Part shown: positions 16,520-24,857 of the stretch, in pieces
Layout: every line of letters begins with the position of its first letter
How positions within the stretch are numbered: position 1 is the first letter of the stretch
Assembly: GCA_002317385.1 (NCBI GenBank)
Contig: DCJH01000025.1
Span: 1 to 64,000, forward strand
Direction of reading: 5' to 3'
Source: Prevotella sp. UBA1705
Lineage (GTDB): Bacteria > Bacteroidota > Bacteroidia > Bacteroidales > Bacteroidaceae
Length of the DNA stretch: 64,000 nucleotides
Notes under the pieces: generated by a model
What the model saw: only the letters and a program-made list of their open reading frames with translations
Told to the model about the DNA's origin: nothing
Databases searched by the model: none
Position numbers and translations under genes: made by a program

Positions 16520-17371
16520 ACTGGCACATCGGGACGGCTGAGAATCATTCTCTTTCTTGGGGCATGGCGTGTGCATGCCCGGCAAGCTGCATGAGAGACA
16601 TCGGGGATATCTCACACGGGATAGGGTTTTATCTCGCATAGGATAGGCTTTTGTTTCACACAGGATAGGCTTTTGATTCACACAAAATAAGGTTTTATCT
16701 CACACAGACGGCACAGACTTTTCACAGAGGCTGCGCCGTTGTAGTTTTGGAGCAACGGGTGGCGTGGGTTGGGCCTGGGCAGAGTTGGTGGTGACAAAAG
16801 TGTGGAAAGGATGTGGCATAGTAGGGACATGCCCCGTGCATGTCCGCACCGCCGGATGGCAAAACGATGGAATGGGGTAGGAACAGAGGGGGCTATGCAG
16901 GGTGCTCGACAGGGTGCGGGCATGCACGGGTCATGCCCCTACTGGTGGTGCTGGATGCAAATGGTTATAGATATCGGAGGAAAGCCGGGTGGTAGGCCAT
17001 GCTCGTATGGATAGGGTGCGGAGGATAGCCAGGTGGTAGACCATGCTCGTATGGATAGGGTGTGGGGGAGAGGTCGATGATGAGGCTGGCTATATTCCTC
17101 ACGCGAATCGCCTCGCCGGATGGCAGTCCCCTCCCTGCAGGGAGGGATAGGGAGGGTCTTCTATTGCCTGTTTCCCGGTTGCTATGGGCAGATTGCAATT
17201 GCGGAATTGTAGGTTTTGAGGCGGCAGGAGAAACGATATGGTAGACAAGGGTGCGGGATGGCTTACGGATTGTAAGTCTCGAGGCTGTTTTTGCTATGAA
17301 ATGGAGGCTTTTAGACCGCTGATTCTTAGGGATTTTCAAATGCGCAAAAGGGTGGAAGTTTTTTGTTAAAT
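16520..17371. repeat. Repeat-rich gap before the nuo operon
   Basis: No gene is seen. At 16609-16735 there is a 22-base tandem array of four degenerate units (ATCTCACACGGGATAGGGTT, then similar) that ends in CACAGACTTTTCACAGAGGC. At 16822-16849 and 16914-16941 there is an inverted pair of the GGACATGC palindrome family. At 16988-17018 and 17032-17062 there is a 31-base direct repeat with a period of 44 (GGTGGTAGRCCATGCTCGTA and on). At 17127-17150 there is a CTCCCTGCAGGGAGGG palindrome. Confidence 0.7.
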
Positions 17372-17405
17372 GTTGATAATGTTCCCGAAAGATTTAGTAA
17401 CTTTG
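17372..17405 (+). promoter_or_regulatory. Predicted nuo operon promoter
   Basis: GTTG (17372-17375), a 22-base spacer and TAACTTTG (17398-17405) fit the Bacteroidetes promoter consensus with one change in the upstream box. It lies about 44 bases before the nuoA start. Confidence 0.6.
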
Positions 17406-17448
17406 CCCTCGCTAAAGCGGAATATATTCAAAATAACGTTATAATTTT

Positions 17449-17799
17449 ATGAATTTCACTTTGTTCATTACCGTTTTGTTGACGGCTGTGACGTTGGTGT
17501 TGGCTGCATTTGTCATTGCCAAGCTCATTGGTCCGCGCTCGTACAATCCGGTAAAGGGTGACCCCTTTGAATGTGGTATTCCTACGCGTGGCAGCTCATG
17601 GCTGCCCATGCACGTGGGCTATTACCTCTTTGCCATCCTTTTCCTGATGTTCGACATTGAGACTGTGTTGTTGTATCCGTGGGCTGTGGTCGTGAAGCAA
17701 TTCGGTGCCATGGCCCTCGTCAGTGTCGGATTCTTCATGCTGGTACTGGTATTTGGCTTGGCTTATGCCTGGCGGAAAGGAGCGTTGGAATGGAAGTAA
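17449..17799 (+). CDS. nuoA: NADH-quinone oxidoreductase subunit A
   Basis: The 116-residue protein has three transmembrane helices (about 4-26, 60-80 and 88-108). The conserved loop between the first two reads KGDPFECGIPTRGSSWLPMH, with the FECG motif of NuoA/ND3, and FDIETVLLYPWAVV marks the start of the second helix. The cysteine of FECG lies in the loop near the quinone site that changes conformation in the active/deactive transition of mitochondrial complex I. First gene of the operon; its end overlaps the nuoB start by ten bases. Confidence 0.95.
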   Translation: MNFTLFITVLLTAVTLVLAAFVIAKLIGPRSYNPVKGDPFECGIPTRGSSWLPMHVGYYLFAILFLMFDIETVLLYPWAVVVKQFGAMALVSVGFFMLVLVFGLAYAWRKGALEWK

Positions 17800-18677
17800 A
17801 GAAAAGAGCCTCTATCAAGAGCATTCCTTACGACGAGTTCAAGGACAATGACACGCTGGAGAAGATTGCGCAGGAACTGAACGACGGCGGTGCCTCGGTG
17901 GTGCTCGGTTCGCTCGACGCGGCCATCAACTGGGGTCGTTCCAATTCGCCCTGGTCTCTCACCTTCGGCACCTCGTGCTGCGGCATCGAGTTTATGGCCG
18001 TGGGCTGCGCCCGCTACGACTTCTCGCGTTTCGGCTTTGAGGTGACACGAAACTCACCCCGACAGGCCGACCTCATCATGTGTGCCGGAACGATTACCAA
18101 CAAGATGGCGCCCGTGTTCAAGCGTCTCTACGACGAGATGGCCGAGCCGAAATACGTGATTGCGGTGGGCGGATGCACCATCTCGGGCGGTCCGTTCAAG
18201 AAGAGCTACTGCGTGGTGCGCGGCATCGACGAGCTGGTGCCTGTGGATGTCTACATCCCCGGTTGCCCTCCACGTCCGGAGTCGATACTCTATGGCATGA
18301 TGCAGCTGCAGCGCAAGATCAAGGTGGAGAAATTCTTCGGTGGTGCCAACCACAAGATGACGGCCGAGGAGAAGGCAGAGAGCATGGCGCTCGGCGGACT
18401 TCGCGGACTGAGCAATGAGAACTACTCCAATGCGAAGATTGGCAACAAGACGCCCATCATCGTGACCGGGGCACCCACCGACGAGGAGATGGAGCAGCTC
18501 GGACAGGAGCTGAGCGAGCTCAACGCCAAGGCCCCCGCCGCCGAACCCAAGGCAGCCCCTGCCGAGAAGCCGGCAGCCGCAGCCCCCGAGACCAAGGCTC
18601 CCGCAGCCGAGGTGGAGGCTCCGAAGACCGATGCGCCGGCCAATGCTACTGAAACAACATCTGAAAACAAATCATAA
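17790..18677 (+). CDS. nuoB: NADH-quinone oxidoreductase subunit B, with Ala/Pro-rich tail
   Basis: Subunit B holds iron-sulfur cluster N2, the last cluster before quinone. The four ligands are present: the adjacent pair in GTSCCGIEF (about residues 52-60), one in VGGCTISGG and one in YIPGCPPRPE. I start the gene at the ATG at 17790, which overlaps nuoA by ten bases; the open frame further upstream is an overlap with nuoA. The core ends near residue 190. After it comes an extension of about 105 residues, with a final 60 residues made mostly of A, P, E and K. Usual NuoB proteins have 160-220 residues, so this tail is notable; a flexible cytoplasmic extension is the simplest reading. Confidence 0.95.
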   Translation: MEVKKRASIKSIPYDEFKDNDTLEKIAQELNDGGASVVLGSLDAAINWGRSNSPWSLTFGTSCCGIEFMAVGCARYDFSRFGFEVTRNSPRQADLIMCAGTITNKMAPVFKRLYDEMAEPKYVIAVGGCTISGGPFKKSYCVVRGIDELVPVDVYIPGCPPRPESILYGMMQLQRKIKVEKFFGGANHKMTAEEKAESMALGGLRGLSNENYSNAKIGNKTPIIVTGAPTDEEMEQLGQELSELNAKAPAAEPKAAPAEKPAAAAPETKAPAAEVEAPKTDAPANATETTSENKS

Positions 18678-18692
18678 GGTAATCGGAATACA

Positions 18693-20267
18693 ATGAAATT
18701 AGAAAACAAAGAATTCGGATTTGACAACTTTGCCCATGAGATGGGTAAGCTGAAGAATGAGAAGCATTTCGACTACCTGGTAACCATTGTAGGCGAAGAT
18801 TTCGGTCCTGAGGAGGGCCTGGGGTGTATCTACATCCTGGAGAACACGCAGACCCATGAGCGTTGCTCGGTGAAGCAGATGGCCAAGACGGTGGGCGAGG
18901 AATATGTCATCCCCTCGATCATCAAGCTCTATGCCGGTGCTGACCTGCTGGAACGCGAGGTGTTCGACTTCCTCGGCATCAAGTTCCTGGGCCATCCCGA
19001 CATGCGCCGCCTCTTTATGCGATGCGACTTCAAGGGCTATCCCCTGCGCAAGGACTTCGACATGAGCCCCGAGGCCAACCGATTCCCCACGACCGATGAG
19101 CCCGAGACCGACTGGACGTCGGAGTGGAACCTCAACGCTCAGGGCGAGTTGGTGGAGACACGCCACCGCCTGTTCAACGACGAGGACTTCGTCATCAACT
19201 TCGGTCCTAACCATCCCTCTACCCACGGCGTGCTGCGATTGCAGACCATCGTAGACGGAGAGACCATCAAGAACGTCTATCCGCACCTGGGATATATCCA
19301 CCGCGGCATGGAGAAGATGATGGAGGATATGACCTATCCGCAGACCTTGGCGCTGACCGACCGTCTGAACTACCTCTGCGCCATGCACCATCGCCACGCC
19401 CTCGTGGGTGTGATCGAGGAGGCCATGGGCATCGAGCTCAGCGACCGTATACTCTATATCCGTACCATCATGGACGAGCTGCAGCGCATAGACAACCACC
19501 TGCTCTTCCTCGGCACCTGCGCGCAGGACCTGAGTGCCCTCACGGCATTCCTCTACTGCATGCGCGACCGCGAGCACGTGCTCAACGTAATGGAGGAGAC
19601 TACCGGTGGCCGCCTTATCCAGAACTACTATCGCATCGGCGGACTGCAGGACGACATCGACCCCAACTTCGTGGAGAACACCAAGACGCTCTGCAAGTAT
19701 CTGCGCCCCATGATCCAGGAATACCTCGATGTTTTCGGCGACAACGTCATCACCCACCAGCGTCTCGAGGGCGTAGGGCCGCTCAATATGGAGGATTCCA
19801 TCAACTACAGCTTTACCGGACCGGCAGGTCGTGCGTCGGGATGGCACAACGATGTGCGCAAGAACCATCCGTATGCACTATATAATAAGGTGAAGTTTGA
19901 GGAGATTGTGGGTACCAACGGCGACTCTATGGACCGCTATATGATACACATCAAGGAGCTCTATCAGAGCCTCGACATCATCGAGCAGCTCATCGACAAC
20001 ATCCCTGAGGGTGAGTTCTACATCAAGCAGAAGCCCATCATCAAGGTGCCCGAGGGCCAGTGGTACTTCTCGGTAGAGGGTGGCGCCGGCGAGTTTGGCG
20101 TATATCTCGACAGCCGCGGCGACAAGAGCCCCTACCGTGTGAAGATGCGCCCCATGGGTCTGACGCTGGCCGGAGCATTCGACAAGATGCTGCGCGGACA
20201 GAAGATTGCCGACCTCGTGGCTACGGGAGCGGCCGTCGACTTCGTGATTCCCGACCTCGACCGATAG
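18693..20267 (+). CDS. nuoCD: Fused NADH-quinone oxidoreductase subunit C/D
   Basis: The 524-residue protein fuses NuoC (residues 1 to about 140, with LLEREVFDFLGIKFLGHPDM and the GYPLRKD motif) to NuoD (from about 155, starting VINFGPNHPSTHGVLRLQTI). The NuoD part has HLGYIHRGMEKM and ends in DFVIPDLDR, where the last Asp-Arg pair is conserved. NuoD lines the quinone pocket together with NuoB; His and Tyr residues there bind the quinone head group, with His in PSTHGV among them. The C/D fusion is common in Bacteroidetes and enteric bacteria. It begins 15 bases after nuoB. Confidence 0.95.
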   Translation: MKLENKEFGFDNFAHEMGKLKNEKHFDYLVTIVGEDFGPEEGLGCIYILENTQTHERCSVKQMAKTVGEEYVIPSIIKLYAGADLLEREVFDFLGIKFLGHPDMRRLFMRCDFKGYPLRKDFDMSPEANRFPTTDEPETDWTSEWNLNAQGELVETRHRLFNDEDFVINFGPNHPSTHGVLRLQTIVDGETIKNVYPHLGYIHRGMEKMMEDMTYPQTLALTDRLNYLCAMHHRHALVGVIEEAMGIELSDRILYIRTIMDELQRIDNHLLFLGTCAQDLSALTAFLYCMRDREHVLNVMEETTGGRLIQNYYRIGGLQDDIDPNFVENTKTLCKYLRPMIQEYLDVFGDNVITHQRLEGVGPLNMEDSINYSFTGPAGRASGWHNDVRKNHPYALYNKVKFEEIVGTNGDSMDRYMIHIKELYQSLDIIEQLIDNIPEGEFYIKQKPIIKVPEGQWYFSVEGGAGEFGVYLDSRGDKSPYRVKMRPMGLTLAGAFDKMLRGQKIADLVATGAAVDFVIPDLDR

Positions 20268-20312
20268 CAGAGAATTAGAAATTCAAAAATAAAGATTAAG
20301 ACATTCATTTCA

Positions 20313-21401
20313 ATGTTTGATTTTAACGTCATAACAACTTGGTTCGACTCGCTCCTGCGCCAGACGCTTGGCCTGGGCAATTTCTGGTCGATCCTGATAG
20401 AGTGCGTCGTCGTGGGCGTATTGATTCTCACGGCTTACGCGCTGATAGCCATCGCTCTGATCTTCATGGAGCGTAAGGTATGCGCCTATTTCCAGTGCCG
20501 CTTGGGCCCGATGCGTGTGGGTCCCTGGGGCATCTTCCAGGTGTTTGCCGACGTGGTGAAGATGCTCATCAAGGAGATTTTCTCGGTAGACAAAGCCGAC
20601 AAATTCCTGTATTATCTGGCTCCGCTGCTCGTGATCATCGCGTCTGTGGGCACATTCTCCTTCCTTCCGTGGAACAAGGGCGCCCATATTCTCGACTTCA
20701 ACGTGGGCGTGTTCCTCATCACCGCCATCTCTTCGATAGGCGTGCTGGGTATCTTCATCGCCGGATGGGGTAGTAACAACAAGTATTCTGTGGTGTCGGC
20801 CATGCGTGGTGCCGTGCAGATGATCTCCTACGAGATGTCGCTCGGACTGTGCCTCGTGACGGCCGTTGCATTGACGGGTACCATGCAGATCAGTGGTATC
20901 GTGGAGGCACAGACCGGTCCTTGGGGATGGCTCATCGTGAAAGGCCACCTGCCTGCCATCATCGCATTCCTCGCTTTCCTTGTAGCCGGCAATGCTGAGG
21001 CCAACCGTGGCCCGTTCGATATGGCCGAGGCCGAGAGCGAGCTGACCGCCGGTTACCACACCGAGTACTCCGGTATGGGTTTCGGTTTCTACTATCTCGC
21101 CGAATATCTCAACCTCTTTGTGATTGCCGGCATCGCCACGGCGGTGTTCCTCGGTGGCTGGGCTCCGCTCAACATCGGCATCGACGTGTTCGACAATGTA
21201 ATGAATATGATTCCCGGTTTCATCTGGTTCTTCGGCAAAGCCTTTGCTGTGGTGTGGCTCCTGATGTGGGTGCGCTGGACCTTCCCGCGCCTCCGCATCG
21301 ACCAAATCCTGAAGCTGGAGTGGAAGTATCTCATGCCGCTCTCACTGCTCAACCTCATGTTGATGACGGTGTGCGTGGCCCTGGGTTGGTACATTAAATA
21401 A
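20313..21401 (+). CDS. nuoH: NADH-quinone oxidoreductase subunit H
   Basis: The 362-residue membrane protein has eight or nine helices. Landmarks are FMERKVCAYFQCRLGPMRVG, IFQVFADVVKMLIKE, and GNAEANRGPFDMAEAESELT, where the acidic residues of the E-channel lie, followed by YHTEYSGMGFGFYYLAEY. NuoH connects the peripheral arm to the membrane arm and helps form the quinone chamber. The gene sits 45 bases after nuoCD and 11 bases before nuoI. Confidence 0.95.
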   Translation: MFDFNVITTWFDSLLRQTLGLGNFWSILIECVVVGVLILTAYALIAIALIFMERKVCAYFQCRLGPMRVGPWGIFQVFADVVKMLIKEIFSVDKADKFLYYLAPLLVIIASVGTFSFLPWNKGAHILDFNVGVFLITAISSIGVLGIFIAGWGSNNKYSVVSAMRGAVQMISYEMSLGLCLVTAVALTGTMQISGIVEAQTGPWGWLIVKGHLPAIIAFLAFLVAGNAEANRGPFDMAEAESELTAGYHTEYSGMGFGFYYLAEYLNLFVIAGIATAVFLGGWAPLNIGIDVFDNVMNMIPGFIWFFGKAFAVVWLLMWVRWTFPRLRIDQILKLEWKYLMPLSLLNLMLMTVCVALGWYIK

Positions 21402-21412
21402 TAGGTAAAGAA

Positions 21413-21949
21413 ATGGCAAATAACGATAAATCATATTTCCAGGAGATTGCCGATGGTGTGAAGACCCTGGCCGTGGGTATGAAGACCACGCTCAAGGAGT
21501 ATTTCACCCCGAAATCTACCGAGCAATATCCTGAGAACCGCAAGACCACGCTCCACGTTTCCAAGCGTTTCCGTGGTCGCCTCGTGTTCAAGCGCGACGA
21601 GGAGGGTGCCTATAAGTGCACGGCCTGCACCATGTGTGAGAAGGCTTGCCCCAACGACACCATCAAGATTTTGGCCCATATGGAGACCAATGAGGAGACC
21701 GGCCGCAAGAAGAAGGTGCTCGACGACTACATCTACGACCTGGGCGACTGCATGTTCTGTCAGCTCTGCGTCAACGCCTGCAACTTCGATGCCATCGAGT
21801 TCACCAACGATTTCGAGCATGCTGTGTTCGACCGTTCGAAGCTCGTGCTGCACCTCGACAAGGAGGTCTATGACGGCGGAAGCCTCCCCGACCTCATCGA
21901 CGGCGGCGCACCGCTCACCATCGGCAAGTTTAACACCAAAACCAAATAA
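21413..21949 (+). CDS. nuoI: NADH-quinone oxidoreductase subunit I
   Basis: The 178-residue peripheral subunit carries two [4Fe-4S] clusters (N6a and N6b). The motifs are CTACTMCEKACP (about residues 69-80) and CMFCQLCVNACN (about 113-124), both CX2CX2CX3C. In the full enzyme these clusters pass electrons from NuoG to NuoB; with no NuoG in this operon they may take electrons directly from an outside donor. The N-terminus (residues 1-40) is amphipathic and rests on the membrane. The stop TAA overlaps the ATG of nuoJ by one base. Confidence 0.95.
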   Translation: MANNDKSYFQEIADGVKTLAVGMKTTLKEYFTPKSTEQYPENRKTTLHVSKRFRGRLVFKRDEEGAYKCTACTMCEKACPNDTIKILAHMETNEETGRKKKVLDDYIYDLGDCMFCQLCVNACNFDAIEFTNDFEHAVFDRSKLVLHLDKEVYDGGSLPDLIDGGAPLTIGKFNTKTK

Positions 21950-22482
21950 TGATTATGGCAAACATCGTAGTATTCTGTATTCTCGCTGTAGTCATTCTTG
22001 GCTCAGCCATCCTGTCGGTGATGACCAAGCGCATCATGCGGGCCGCCACGTTCCTGCTGTTCGTGCTCTTCGGCATCTCTGGCCTTTACTTCCTGCTCGA
22101 CTACACCTTCCTGGGTGCAGCACAGATTAGTATCTATGCCGGTGGCATCACCATCATGTATATCTTCGCCATCAGTCTGATGTCGAAAAACTCACTTCAG
22201 GGTCTCATCGAGCGTTTCAAGGGCACGCGTCTCTTCCAGGGCGGTCTCATTTCGCTTGTTGGTCTGGGCACCGTTCTGGTGGTATTCCTCAAGACCGAGT
22301 TCCTGGCCCACACCAAGTTCACCTCACTTCCCGACATGGAAATCCCCATGCAGAAGATTGGAGAGGCCCTCGTGGGAAGTGAAAAGTATCAGTATGTATT
22401 GCCGTTCGAGTTCATCTCAGTGTTCCTGCTGGCCTGCATCATCGGCGGTATCATGATTGCAAGAAAGGAGGACAAGAAATGA
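21949..22482 (+). CDS. nuoJ: NADH-quinone oxidoreductase subunit J
   Basis: The 177-residue protein has five transmembrane helices. The third contains AAQISIYAGGITIMYIFAIS, the conserved helix with a pi-bulge that takes part in coupling. An alternative ATG two codons downstream (21955) is possible. The end overlaps nuoK by four bases (ATGA), so the pair is translationally coupled. Confidence 0.93.
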   Translation: MIMANIVVFCILAVVILGSAILSVMTKRIMRAATFLLFVLFGISGLYFLLDYTFLGAAQISIYAGGITIMYIFAISLMSKNSLQGLIERFKGTRLFQGGLISLVGLGTVLVVFLKTEFLAHTKFTSLPDMEIPMQKIGEALVGSEKYQYVLPFEFISVFLLACIIGGIMIARKEDKK

Positions 22483-22790
22483 TCGTTCCCGTAGAATGTA
22501 TGTTAGCCCTCGGCGCCCTGTTGTTCTTCATCGGCGTGTTCGGCTTCGTGACCCGCAGAAACATCGTGGCCATGCTCATCTCCATTGAGTTGGTGCTCAA
22601 CGCTGTGGACCTGAACTTTGCCGTCATCAATCGCTATTTCTTCCCCGAACAGTTCGAAGGCATGTTCTTCACCCTGTTCTCCATCGGAGTGAGCGCTGCC
22701 GAAACGGCTGTGGCCCTGGCCATCATTATCAACGTTTACCGCAACTACCACAGTGATCAGGTGAACAGTATTGAAAACTTGAAATTCTAA
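22479..22790 (+). CDS. nuoK: NADH-quinone oxidoreductase subunit K
   Basis: The 103-residue protein has three helices and is homologous to MrpC. IVAMLISIELVLNAVDLNFA (about residues 28-47) holds one conserved membrane glutamate (ISIELVLNA), and a second lies in AAETAVALAIIINVYR. These two glutamates are part of the proton route between NuoH and the antiporter-like subunits. It lies six bases before nuoL. Confidence 0.95.
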   Translation: MIVPVECMLALGALLFFIGVFGFVTRRNIVAMLISIELVLNAVDLNFAVINRYFFPEQFEGMFFTLFSIGVSAAETAVALAIIINVYRNYHSDQVNSIENLKF

Positions 22791-22796
22791 AAGACA

Positions 22797-24821
22797 ATGG
22801 AATACAGTTATTCATTTTTAATACTTCTTCTCCCTTTACTGAGCTTTTTGCTGCTCGGACTTCTCGGCATGAAGATGAAAAAGCCGGTAGCCGGCGTCAT
22901 CGGCACCGCAGTGCTGCTGTCGCTGTGGGCCATGAGCATCTACACGGCCTATAAATACTTCTTTTATACCGGTCACGTTCACACTCCGTTCGAAGACGTC
23001 GACGTGGTGAACGGTCGTCTGGCCAATGGACTTTACCCCACGCTCACGGTGTTCAACTTCACCTGGCTCGACTTTGGAAAGTCTATCTTCGGCACCGACC
23101 TGCTGTTCAAGATTGGTTTCCGCCTCACGCCTATCAGTGCCATGATGCTCATCGTGATTACCACCGTGAGCTCGATGGTCCACATCTATAGCTTCGGTTA
23201 CATGGCCGAGCGCGACGAGAACTATGTGAAAGAAGACTACGAGCACGGTTTCCAGCGCTTCTATGCCTACCTTTCCCTGTTCACGATGTCTATGTTGGGA
23301 CTGGTCGTGGCCACCAATATCTTCCAGATGTATATGTTCTGGGAGCTTGTGGGTGTGTGCTCCTACCTCCTCATTGGCTTCTACTATGGCAAGCATTCCG
23401 CTGTCCATGCGTCTAAGAAAGCCTTCATCGTGACCCGCTTTGCCGACCTGTTCTTCCTCATCGGCATATTGTTCTATAGCTTCTATGTGGGCACATTCAA
23501 CTACGATATCAACATCGACGCTGCCACAGCCAGCCATCTGCCCGGTGCGGCATGGGTGCTGCCCATGGCCCTGTTCATGATGTTTATCGGTGGTGCCGGT
23601 AAGTCGGCTATGTTCCCATTGCATATCTGGTTGCCCGACGCCATGGAGGGTCCGACCCCTGTTTCGGCCTTGATTCATGCCGCCACGATGGTTGTTGCCG
23701 GTGTGTTCCAGGTCGCTTCGCTGTTCCCTATCTGGGTACACTACGCTCCTGAGACACTGCATTATGTGGCCTACATTGCCGCATTCACCGCCTTCTACGC
23801 CGCTGCCGTGGCTTGTACACAGAGCGACATCAAGCGTGGCCTGGCCTTCTCTACGATTTCCCAGATAGCCTACATGCTCGTGGCGCTCGGCGTCTGCACC
23901 TCCATGGAGGGCGAAGGCTCGGTGGGTTACATGGCTTCGATGTTCCACCTGTTTACCCACGCCATGTTCAAGGCCCTCTTGTTCCTCTGCTCGGGTGCCA
24001 TCATCGTGATCATCGGAAGCAACTTCAAGGAGTATATGGGTGGCTTGCACAAGTACATGCCCTGGACCAACGCCTGCTTCCTGATAGGTTGCTTGGCCAT
24101 CAGTGGCATTCCGCCGTTCGCCGGTTTCTTCTCTAAGGACGAAATCGTATCGGCTTGTTTCCACTTCTCTCCGTTCATGGGCTACTTCATGACCGTCGTT
24201 TCGGGCATGACAGCCTTCTATATGTTCCGTCTCTACTACGTGATATTCTGGGGCAAGAGCTACTACGAGCAGTCGCCCGAGACACGCCGCCGCCCGCAGG
24301 AGGTGCCCTTCATCATGTGGGGCCCGCTGGTGTTCCTCGCCATCATCTCGGTGTTTGCCGGTATGATTCCGTTCGGACACTTCGTCTCGGCCGACGGTCA
24401 CAGCGAGGATATCGCCCTGCAGACCTGGCAGTTCTGGACCTGGAGCCCCGTGGCTTGGACCAGTATCGCCGTGCCCATCATCGGCATTAGCCTCGCCACA
24501 TGGATGTATAAGAGTGGCGACAACCCTGTGCCCGACATGCTGCAGCGCCGCATGCCGAAGCTCCACAAGGCCGCCCTCAACCGTTTCTACATCGACGACG
24601 CATGGCAGTTCTTTACCCATAAGGTAGTGTTCGGCTGCTTCTCCATCCCCATCGCCTGGTTCGACCGCCACGTTATCGACGGCATGTTCAACTTCTCGGC
24701 ATGGGCCACGCAGGAGGCCGGCGAGACCATCCGTCCCTGGCAGAGCGGCGACGTGCGCCAGTATGCCGTGTGGTTCCTCACGGGTAGCGTAGCACTCACC
24801 CTGATACTGCTCTGTATCTAA
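22797..24821 (+). CDS. nuoL: NADH-quinone oxidoreductase subunit L (antiporter-like)
   Basis: The 674-residue subunit is the distal proton pump, with about 16 helices and a long lateral amphipathic helix near the C-terminus. MFWELVGVCSYLLIGFYYGK contains the conserved pumping glutamate in FWELVG, and AGKSAMFPLHIWLPDAMEGP contains the conserved lysine and the PLHxWLPDAMEGPTPVSALIH signature. The later FALFxH-like FHLFTHAMFKALLFLCSG holds a conserved His/Lys pair. Position and length are normal. It is followed by nuoM after 36 bases. Confidence 0.95.
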   Translation: MEYSYSFLILLLPLLSFLLLGLLGMKMKKPVAGVIGTAVLLSLWAMSIYTAYKYFFYTGHVHTPFEDVDVVNGRLANGLYPTLTVFNFTWLDFGKSIFGTDLLFKIGFRLTPISAMMLIVITTVSSMVHIYSFGYMAERDENYVKEDYEHGFQRFYAYLSLFTMSMLGLVVATNIFQMYMFWELVGVCSYLLIGFYYGKHSAVHASKKAFIVTRFADLFFLIGILFYSFYVGTFNYDINIDAATASHLPGAAWVLPMALFMMFIGGAGKSAMFPLHIWLPDAMEGPTPVSALIHAATMVVAGVFQVASLFPIWVHYAPETLHYVAYIAAFTAFYAAAVACTQSDIKRGLAFSTISQIAYMLVALGVCTSMEGEGSVGYMASMFHLFTHAMFKALLFLCSGAIIVIIGSNFKEYMGGLHKYMPWTNACFLIGCLAISGIPPFAGFFSKDEIVSACFHFSPFMGYFMTVVSGMTAFYMFRLYYVIFWGKSYYEQSPETRRRPQEVPFIMWGPLVFLAIISVFAGMIPFGHFVSADGHSEDIALQTWQFWTWSPVAWTSIAVPIIGISLATWMYKSGDNPVPDMLQRRMPKLHKAALNRFYIDDAWQFFTHKVVFGCFSIPIAWFDRHVIDGMFNFSAWATQEAGETIRPWQSGDVRQYAVWFLTGSVALTLILLCI

Positions 24822-24857
24822 GCTCACAGAATTATCAACTAAGAACAAGATAAGATA

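Noticed and set aside
16609..16735. Possible CRISPR array upstream of nuo
   Set aside because: Degenerate tandem units with no spacers; it is a half copy of the element at 39104-39312.
22836..24848. Long minus-strand open frame opposite nuoL
   Set aside because: Shadow of nuoL; the His/Glu/Gly-rich translation is typical of antisense frames in this genome.
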